From: Taklimakanibacter sp049323275
Lineage (GTDB): Bacteria; Pseudomonadota; Alphaproteobacteria; Rhizobiales; Aestuariivirgaceae
DNA length: 64,000 nt
Assembly (NCBI GenBank): GCA_049323275.1
Contig: JBMOOM010000021.1
Location: 62,001 to 126,000 of the forward strand
Direction: 5' to 3'
The first letter of the stretch is position 1; each line of letters opens with the position of its first letter. Below are positions 59,142 through 64,000 of the stretch, piece after piece. The notes under the pieces were generated by a model. The model did no database searches, was not told where the DNA came from, and saw only the letters and a list, made by a program, of their open reading frames with translations. The translations under genes and the position numbers were made by a program.

Positions 59142-59990
59142 ATGCTTGCGCGATTGATCGGGTCCATGCTGGCGGCCATGTGGCTCGTCACCTCGGCCGC
59201 TCTGGCATCGGACGATGCGCTGCTGCGCTTCTCGGTGCGCGGCAAGCCGGTCGCCCAGCTGAGCATGGCGGAGTTGAAGCGGAAGGCGCCGGTCACCGAG
59301 ATCACCGTCTGGGAGCCGCATGAAGACAAGAATGTAACCTACGAAGGCTTCGAGATCGCCAGGCTCTTCGCCGCCGTCTATGGCGACACATGGCGGGAGA
59401 TCGACGAGGTGCTGTTCACATGCGTCGACGGCTACCAGCCCGTTTTGCCGATGGACCGTTTTTCGCGCTTTGCCGGCTATCTCGTCTACAGGCGGCAGGA
59501 CCAGGCGGCGTTCAACGTCCAGAATCGCTTCCAGAACGAAAAGGACGTGCCGCTCGGACCCTTCTATCTGGTCTGGGACAATCTCAAATCGCAAGGGCTG
59601 CGCGCCGAGGGCGCCAATGGCTGGCCCTATCAGGTGGTCGGCATCGATCTCGTGAATTTCGTGGACCGCTTCCCGCGCCTCAGCCCGCCGGCGGACGCGT
59701 CGGCTCAGGCGAAGAAGGGCTTCGTCGTCTTCCGCGAGAACTGCATGGCCTGTCATTCGGTGAATGGCGAAGGCGGCGACAAGGCGCCCGAGCTCAATTA
59801 CCCGGTGAGCGTCACCGAATATGTCCCGGATCCATGGCTGCGCAAATGGATCATGGATCCGCGCTCGATCCGCTATAACGCCACCATGCCGGCCTTTGAG
59901 TCTCATCCGCAGCCGGACGTCCTGATCGACGATGTGCTCGCTTATCTGAAGACGATGGCCGGGCACAAGCGGAAGCCGGAATGGCCTTGA
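59142..59990 (+). CDS. Periplasmic c-type cytochrome with N-terminal unknown domain
   Basis: A 282-residue exported protein. A signal peptide ends near LASDD. Residues about 25-180 form a domain resembling the molybdopterin-binding-like fold without cofactor residues (LFTCVDGYQPVLPM). Residues 190-270 are a single-haem cytochrome c: CMACH (201-205) and Met249 in YNATMPAF as likely sixth ligand. It may pass electrons from a periplasmic dehydrogenase, but no partner gene is adjacent. ATG 59142 follows AAGGGGG. Confidence 0.85.
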   Translation: MLARLIGSMLAAMWLVTSAALASDDALLRFSVRGKPVAQLSMAELKRKAPVTEITVWEPHEDKNVTYEGFEIARLFAAVYGDTWREIDEVLFTCVDGYQPVLPMDRFSRFAGYLVYRRQDQAAFNVQNRFQNEKDVPLGPFYLVWDNLKSQGLRAEGANGWPYQVVGIDLVNFVDRFPRLSPPADASAQAKKGFVVFRENCMACHSVNGEGGDKAPELNYPVSVTEYVPDPWLRKWIMDPRSIRYNATMPAFESHPQPDVLIDDVLAYLKTMAGHKRKPEWP

Positions 59991-60005
59991 GCCGCGGCGA
60001 GCCCA

Positions 60006-60908
60006 TCAGTTCGAATGAGAGAGGCGTATGGTTTCTTCGTCGTCGCGCTGTCGGCCGCCGACGGCCCCGGCTACCGCCGCGATGAAGGCGCCGATCGCCA
60101 TCGAGAGCGCGCCGAGAATGGCGGCCGTGGCGCTTGCCTTGCGGGCTTCATCCGCCGCCTGTTGCGCCTTGTTCTTCAATTCATCGGCCCGCGTGAGTAA
60201 GGTCGCGACCCTCGCCTCCGCATCGGGTTGGGACAAGCCGGTGCGCGCGGCTACGAGAGTGGCGAGATAGGTGCGGTCTTCCTGGCTGATGTCGCCCTGA
60301 ACCGCTCCCATCGCCAGGATGCGGGTAGCCTGGGCCGCGGCCGCCTGATCCGCTTCCGGCCCGGCGGAGGAAAGCCGGGCCGGATCGGCGGGCCTCAGCA
60401 AGCTATCGACCAGATACCCTGTTGCGCCGCCTTGACTCTCGCCTGCGGCGGACTGGCCCGTGCCGCTGGCTGCCCCGCCGGCGACGCTGGCGGCAACATG
60501 GGTCCCGGCGCCGAACAGGACCGTTGAATGGAGACCGATGGCGCCGAGGACGATGAGCGTCGCCACCGCCCACGCCATGAAGCCATGCGCGGTATCACGG
60601 AAGAACACTTCGTCCGTATGCACATTGACCCATTTGGTCCGGAGCCGCCCGGCGAGATAGCCGCCTATTGCCGAGGAAAGCCACTGCACGATGACGATCC
60701 AGACCGCCGTGGAGGCGGCGATGGTTGTCAGGCTCGCCGATTCCTGCGTCCACGGCGAGATCAGGGTCAACCCCAATCCGGAGCCCAGAAGCATGAGCAC
60801 GGCCGTCGTCACGACAGCGGCGAATGCGCCCGCGAAGATGGGGCCCCAGACGACCGCCGGCTTCGAGATATCTTCTCCGGCTGTGTGGGTGACGCTGACA
60901 TCGGCCAT
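60006..60908 (-). CDS. Hypothetical membrane protein, coupled to a stress microprotein
   Basis: A 300-residue protein with hydrophobic segments at about 18-50, 60-90 and 115-145, a Gly/Ala/Ser-rich non-membrane middle part, a coiled-coil-like stretch (DAEARVATLLTRADELKNKAQQAADEARKASA) and a final membrane segment with GALSMAIGAFIAAVAGAVGG. Similar proteins occur in Rhizobiales near stress genes; the function is unknown. It follows the microprotein at 60918 by 9 bp and shares its EcfG-type promoter. Confidence 0.7.
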   Translation of the reverse strand: MADVSVTHTAGEDISKPAVVWGPIFAGAFAAVVTTAVLMLLGSGLGLTLISPWTQESASLTTIAASTAVWIVIVQWLSSAIGGYLAGRLRTKWVNVHTDEVFFRDTAHGFMAWAVATLIVLGAIGLHSTVLFGAGTHVAASVAGGAASGTGQSAAGESQGGATGYLVDSLLRPADPARLSSAGPEADQAAAAQATRILAMGAVQGDISQEDRTYLATLVAARTGLSQPDAEARVATLLTRADELKNKAQQAADEARKASATAAILGALSMAIGAFIAAVAGAVGGRQRDDEETIRLSHSN

Positions 60909-60917
60909 GTCGCTCTC

Positions 60918-60995
60918 CTAACGAAAGAAAAGAAAGAGGATGAGAATGATGGGAATGGGAACTCCCAAAAGCCAGAGCAAGATGCCACGTCCCAT
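60918..60995 (-). CDS. 25-residue membrane microprotein (paralogue of 55297-55380)
   Basis: MGRGILLWLLGVPIPIILIL followed by FLFFR. Start ATG 60995 is five bases after GGAGG. It is a single hydrophobic helix with the same LLW(I/L)(I/L)G(I/V)P(L/I)PII core as the 55297 protein. An EcfG-type promoter lies at 61038-61063, and the large membrane protein gene follows. Confidence 0.75.
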   Translation of the reverse strand: MGRGILLWLLGVPIPIILILFLFFR

Positions 60996-61037
60996 GATGT
61001 CCTCCATGCTGATGGAATTGAGCCTAAGGCGTTCGAT

Positions 61038-61063
61038 AACCCGTAGGACCGCCGACTGGTTCC
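61038..61063 (-). promoter_or_regulatory. EcfG-type stress promoter of the microprotein/membrane protein operon
   Basis: Minus-strand GGAAC (61063-61059), 17 bp, GGTT (61041-61038). GGTT differs from CGTT in the first base. It lies about 45 bp above the ATG at 60995. Confidence 0.6.
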
Positions 61064-61252
61064 TAAGCGGCCGTCGCGAAAACGCAGCGATATCCGGGGA
61101 ATAGGAACATCGGAGCCGGCACAGAATTGGTGCGCTGTCTCCTGATGAGACCCGGTGGTGAAGAAGTCGAGGGTCCAAAACATGGCGGTGCACCAGCCTT
61201 CCGCAGACATCTTGCGGCCCCCCGGCAGGGCAAACGGCAAGGAACGGCCGGA

Positions 61253-61654
61253 ATGAGAGGGATCCGATATGCCGGCGCGCTTCCTTTCAGGCTCAAGGAT
61301 TCGCGCCCTGAATTTCTGCTGATCACGACCCGGCGCACCCAACGCTGGATCGTGCCGAAGGGGCATTGGAACAGGCGGCAGCGGGCCTATGAGGCGGCCC
61401 GTCAGGAAGCATATGAAGAAGCCGGACTTGAGGGGGTGATCGCGACCCAGCCGATCGGCATATACGAGCATCCGTCCCACAAGCGGCCGCAGGTAACGCC
61501 GATCCTCATTTTTCCGATGCATGTGACTTACCGGCACGGAATCTGGCCGGAATGGAATCAGAGGCAGTCCCGGTGGCTTCCTTCGCCATCCGCCGAGCGC
61601 CTCGTCCAGGGCAATTTGCGCGACATCATCCGCAAGTTCTGCGCCCGGTGGTAA
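61253..61654 (+). CDS. Nudix hydrolase (DIPP-like)
   Basis: A 133-residue enzyme starting MRGIRYAGALPFRLKDSRPE at ATG 61253. The Nudix box is GHWNRRQRAYEAARQEAYEE (37-56), with Gln in place of the first Glu (43) and of Arg (51). The PKGHW start and overall form match the diphosphoinositol/Ap4A-type branch in which position 43 varies. It may hydrolyse dinucleoside polyphosphates. The 190-bp upstream part in frame is not conserved-looking and is excluded. Confidence 0.8.
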   Translation: MRGIRYAGALPFRLKDSRPEFLLITTRRTQRWIVPKGHWNRRQRAYEAARQEAYEEAGLEGVIATQPIGIYEHPSHKRPQVTPILIFPMHVTYRHGIWPEWNQRQSRWLPSPSAERLVQGNLRDIIRKFCARW

Positions 61655-61674
61655 GGCTGCTTCGCCCGCAGGCG

Positions 61675-62115
61675 TCAATTTTCGCCAGCTATGCGGACCC
61701 GTTGCTCTTCATTCTCGATGACCGGCAATTCGTCCCGGCGTGCCGCTTCGGCGATCTCGGAGAATTTCGCACGCAACGCCGCGAGTTCGTTTTCCGTGAG
61801 ACATTCGAGGTCGATCATGGAGTTATTGGCGCCCTTCTGCGCCCGGATGATCTCGTCGAGCTTGATCTGGACCGCGAGTCCGTCGCGGTTCTGACTGTTC
61901 TGAATGATGAACACCATGAGGAAGGTGACGATGGTCGTGCCCGTGTTCACGAAGAGCTGCCAGCCGTCGGAATAGCCGAGCCATGGGCCGGTCGCCGCCC
62001 AGACGAGAAGCCCCGCAACAGCGGCGCCGAAGGCAATGGGGCTGCCGGCGGCCTGCGCCACCTTTCCCGCGAATGCCCCGAATATGTCCTGCCACTTCGT
62101 GCCGCTATTGCTCAT
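61675..62115 (-). CDS. Low-affinity iron permease-family protein
   Basis: A 146-residue membrane protein with two hydrophobic segments (about 20-45 and 52-85) and the family ending QNSQNRDGLAVQIKLDEIIRAQKGANNSMIDLE. ATG 62115 has GGAGG five bases upstream. It resembles the PF04120-type low-affinity iron permeases of rhizobia, often linked to stress regulons. It converges on the Nudix gene with 20 bp between stops. Confidence 0.85.
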   Translation of the reverse strand: MSNSGTKWQDIFGAFAGKVAQAAGSPIAFGAAVAGLLVWAATGPWLGYSDGWQLFVNTGTTIVTFLMVFIIQNSQNRDGLAVQIKLDEIIRAQKGANNSMIDLECLTENELAALRAKFSEIAEAARRDELPVIENEEQRVRIAGEN

Positions 62116-62172
62116 AAGCGCCTCCACATTGAAGTGGGAGGACAAGTTTCCAATGCCGATTAAGTTCCGGAA

Positions 62173-62198
62173 GGAACCCGGGGGAGGCCATTTCCGTT
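62173..62198 (+). promoter_or_regulatory. EcfG-type stress promoter for the 62208-62983 genes
   Basis: GGAAC (62173-62177), 17 bp, CGTT (62195-62198). It ends 9 bp before the ATG at 62208, so the first gene would be transcribed with almost no leader. Confidence 0.65.
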
Positions 62199-62207
62199 GA
62201 TCGGGGC

Positions 62208-62459
62208 ATGACTACGGAAGTGACCGCGGCGGCGCAGGCGAACTGCTCTGGAGATGATCCCGAGGCTGTGAATTTTCTGGTCGGCCAAGGCGTAACGCGC
62301 GAGGCGGCGATCGAGCTTCTGCGGGAAGCCGGCCCGCCGGGCAGTCATGAGAGTGTGCCGGAATGGGCGGACAGGATTCTTGGAAGGGACGAGCGCAGAC
62401 GCATTCTGGCCGAACATCACGAAACGGGCATTCCTCCTCTGGAACCGCCTGCCCGATGA
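62208..62459 (+). CDS. Hypothetical small stress protein
   Basis: An 83-residue acidic, soluble protein: EAVNFLVGQGVTREAAIELLREAG is a UBA-like helical stretch, then a Pro/Arg-rich end. Only one Met exists, so the start is ATG 62208. It lies between an EcfG-type promoter and the DUF892 gene, so it is probably general-stress controlled. No known function. Confidence 0.65.
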   Translation: MTTEVTAAAQANCSGDDPEAVNFLVGQGVTREAAIELLREAGPPGSHESVPEWADRILGRDERRRILAEHHETGIPPLEPPAR

Positions 62460-62482
62460 GACGACAGCAATGGAGATGGCAG

Positions 62483-62983
62483 ATGGCTTTCGATAGTCTT
62501 GAAGCTCTGTTCGAAGATACGCTTCGCGACATGTATTATGCCGAGAAGAAGTTGGCGAAGACCCTTCCCCGGATGGCCAAGAAGGCGACCATGCCGGACC
62601 TGATCGAGGCCTTTATATCGCATGCCGCGGAAACCGAAAATCACGCCGCGCGTATCGAACACATCTTCAAAATGCGCGACAAGGCGGCACGGGGCAGGAA
62701 ATGCGAAGCCTTGGAAGGGCTTTCCGCCGAGAGTGAGCATGTAATGAAAAAGGCCGAAGAAGTTAGCGTCCTCAATGCCGGCCTGACGGCCGCCGCCCGT
62801 GCGATGGAGCATTATGAGATCGCCCGCTACCGGACCCTTATCGCCTGGGCGAAGGAGCTGGGCATGACCGAGGCGATGGAAATGTTGGCGGCAACGCTCA
62901 GCGAGGAAATCGCCGCGGACGGCAAACTTGGTGAAATCGCGCGCGAGCTCAACCCGGTGGCCGAGCGGGCGGACGCGGCCTGA
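62483..62983 (+). CDS. DUF892/YciE-like ferritin-fold stress protein
   Basis: A 166-residue four-helix protein starting MAFDSLEALFEDTLRDMYYAEKKLAK, the family signature, with SHAAETENHAARIEHIF and AMEHYEIARYRTL. The Glu and His residues are placed as in the di-iron ferritin-like superfamily. It is part of the stress operon after 62208 and is preceded by GGAG. Its role is probably in iron or oxidative stress; the reaction is unknown. Confidence 0.9.
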   Translation: MAFDSLEALFEDTLRDMYYAEKKLAKTLPRMAKKATMPDLIEAFISHAAETENHAARIEHIFKMRDKAARGRKCEALEGLSAESEHVMKKAEEVSVLNAGLTAAARAMEHYEIARYRTLIAWAKELGMTEAMEMLAATLSEEIAADGKLGEIARELNPVAERADAA

Positions 62984-62991
62984 GCCGTCCG

Positions 62992-63597
62992 ATGGACCAC
63001 ATCAGAGGGCTGCGTTTTGGACCGCTTGATGCCGGAGGGGTCCATGTCTGTGTCGATATGCAGAGGCTCTTCGCGGCCGACACGCCCTGGGCATCGGGCG
63101 CCGTCGCGAAGGCGCTCCCCGCAGCGCGCGAGATAACGGCGGCAAAGCCGGGACTGACGATCTTCACCTGTTTTCTGTGCCCGAGCGACCCTCGGGGCGC
63201 CACCGGCCAATGGCGACGTCTATATGCAAATTGCCCGGAGATGACCCGCCTGGACCCGCGGCTGTATTCCATCGTTCCCGAATTGCTGGAGGTGAGCCGA
63301 GATCCGGCGATAACCCAGCGGCACGTCTTCTCCGTATTCGCGGCTGCACAATTTCAGAAAGAGCTCGTCGAACGCTCGGCAAATACGCTCGTCTTCACGG
63401 GAATCGAGACCGACGTCTGTGTTCTGGCATCGGTTCTTTCTGCCGTGGACGGCGGCTATCGCGTGGTCGTGGTCGAGGAGGGTGTGGCGAGCTCTAACGA
63501 GACCGGCCATCGCGCCGCTTTGGAAGGAATACTTCCCCGCTTCGATCAACAGATTGAGCTCGTGGGCGTCGACGAGCTGCTGGGCGCGTGGCCCTGA
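62992..63597 (+). CDS. Isochorismatase-like cysteine hydrolase
   Basis: A 201-residue hydrolase. The catalytic Asp22 (CVDMQRLF) and Cys143 (ETDVCVLAS) are present, but the usual Lys is Arg110 in TQRHVFSVF. Substrates in the family include isochorismate, nicotinamide and carbamoyl amides. It is 8 bp after the DUF892 gene and so perhaps expressed with it. The Arg replacement makes activity uncertain. Confidence 0.85.
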   Translation: MDHIRGLRFGPLDAGGVHVCVDMQRLFAADTPWASGAVAKALPAAREITAAKPGLTIFTCFLCPSDPRGATGQWRRLYANCPEMTRLDPRLYSIVPELLEVSRDPAITQRHVFSVFAAAQFQKELVERSANTLVFTGIETDVCVLASVLSAVDGGYRVVVVEEGVASSNETGHRAALEGILPRFDQQIELVGVDELLGAWP

Positions 63598-63631
63598 ACC
63601 CGGCCCGGAGGCCGCTCGCCGGCCGATAGTT

Positions 63632-63655
63632 AAGCCCGGCTCATCGGGCTTTCTT
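63632..63655. terminator. Bidirectional terminator
   Basis: AAGCCCG-GCTCAT-CGGGCTT followed by TCTT is a seven-base stem with T-rich exit. It separates the isochorismatase gene from the convergent gene, whose TGA stop lies in the loop. Confidence 0.6.
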
Positions 63656-64000
63656 ATAGAGCTTCTCCGCGACCTCGAACATCTCCTCTGGCGCATAATC
63701 GGGTGTGAAAGCTGATGGAACGCCGACGAGCTGATGTATCTTGCCGCCATCCGGCATGCCGTCGACGACCTCCAGCCTTCCCGGCGGGTCGTCGGGCAGG
63801 GCAACTTCGTCGTTCGACCAGATTCCGGAAATGCTTCTGTAATCGTCCGGGCTCCAAGTGTAGAGCCTGCGATGCGAGCCTTCATCCAGATATTTCTGGC
63901 ATTCAGGAATGTTGCCGAGCGGGATGTTGGGAGTGGGCAGCATCTTCTCGATTTCGACGCCGGTGAGCTTCTTGAGCGCGAGGGCGTAGGAATGCGCATG
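63641..64000 (-). CDS. Hypothetical protein (C-terminal part)
   Basis: The last 119 codons and stop of a gene that begins outside the window. The visible part starts HAHSYALALKKLTGVEIEKM; an internal ATG at 63943 is not needed. The sequence includes RLYTWSPDDYRSISGIWSND and ends PEEMFEVAEKLYKKAR. It is not recognised; it looks soluble. Confidence 0.6.
   Translation of the reverse strand, partial: HAHSYALALKKLTGVEIEKMLPTPNIPLGNIPECQKYLDEGSHRRLYTWSPDDYRSISGIWSNDEVALPDDPPGRLEVVDGMPDGGKIHQLVGVPSAFTPDYAPEEMFEVAEKLYKKAR

Noticed and set aside
62090..62175. EcfG promoter for the low-affinity iron permease gene
   Set aside because: A minus-strand GGAAC exists upstream but the -10 position reads CTTG rather than CGTT, so it was not listed.
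1..64000. tRNA, rRNA or CRISPR features
   Set aside because: No cloverleaf-type sequence, rRNA segment or regularly spaced repeat was recognised in reading both strands.

Overview
The window is chromosomal DNA of a high-GC alphaproteobacterium, most likely a soil- or plant-associated member of the Rhizobiales (Hyphomicrobiales). This rests on codon use, many solute-uptake ABC operons each with its own regulator, EcfG-type stress promoters (GGAAC-N16/17-CGTT), a NrtR-nadABC locus, palindromic intergenic repeats of a rhizobial type, and DUF892 and low-affinity iron permease stress genes. The species cannot be named from the sequence. No rRNA, tRNA, CRISPR array, transposase or phage gene was seen.

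Layout. 0-5.8 kb: the end of an agmatinase-like gene, two SDR dehydrogenases, a NitT/TauT-type ABC transporter and a divergent LysR regulator. 5.8-15.6 kb: a CE4 deacetylase, two more SDRs, a spermidine/putrescine-type ABC transporter, a DDAH-like guanidine hydrolase, a divergent omega-aminotransferase and a TetR regulator; this looks like uptake and breakdown of amino or guanidino compounds. 15.6-17.0 kb: a lower-GC two-gene cassette unlike its surroundings. 17.1-20.7 kb: an MFS carrier and an amidase with a divergent GcvA-type LysR. 20.8-31.2 kb: a sugar or sugar-acid operon (RbsB/A-type ABC with two permeases fused in one chain, SDR, 3-hydroxyacid dehydrogenase, BKACE enzyme, two SMP-30 lactonases) with a GntR regulator. 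31.2-35.5 kb: nadC-nadB-nadA with NrtR and two NrtR-like operators. 35.5-43.8 kb: an Arg-rich exported protein, an EamA carrier, an AraC regulator and a surface-glycan-like module (unknown protein, ELM1-like protein, GMC oxidoreductase, GT-like protein, PLD-like protein).

43.9-55.2 kb is the most unusual part. A complete Liv-type ABC operon is followed by amidase, cobalt-type nitrile hydratase alpha and beta and an accessory protein. The LivM-type permease is fused in frame to a haem aldoxime dehydratase. The operon therefore encodes uptake plus aldoxime to nitrile to amide to acid. A LysR gene and an M20 amidohydrolase close the cluster. The same covarying palindrome lies in front of the operon and in the LysR/M20 promoter gap, so one regulator probably controls both.

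55.2-64 kb: EcfG-driven stress genes (two paralogous 25-27 residue membrane microproteins, DUF892 ferritin-like protein, low-affinity iron permease), queuosine genes (queF and a transporter), a methionine-type ABC transporter, a periplasmic cytochrome c, a Nudix hydrolase and an isochorismatase-like hydrolase.
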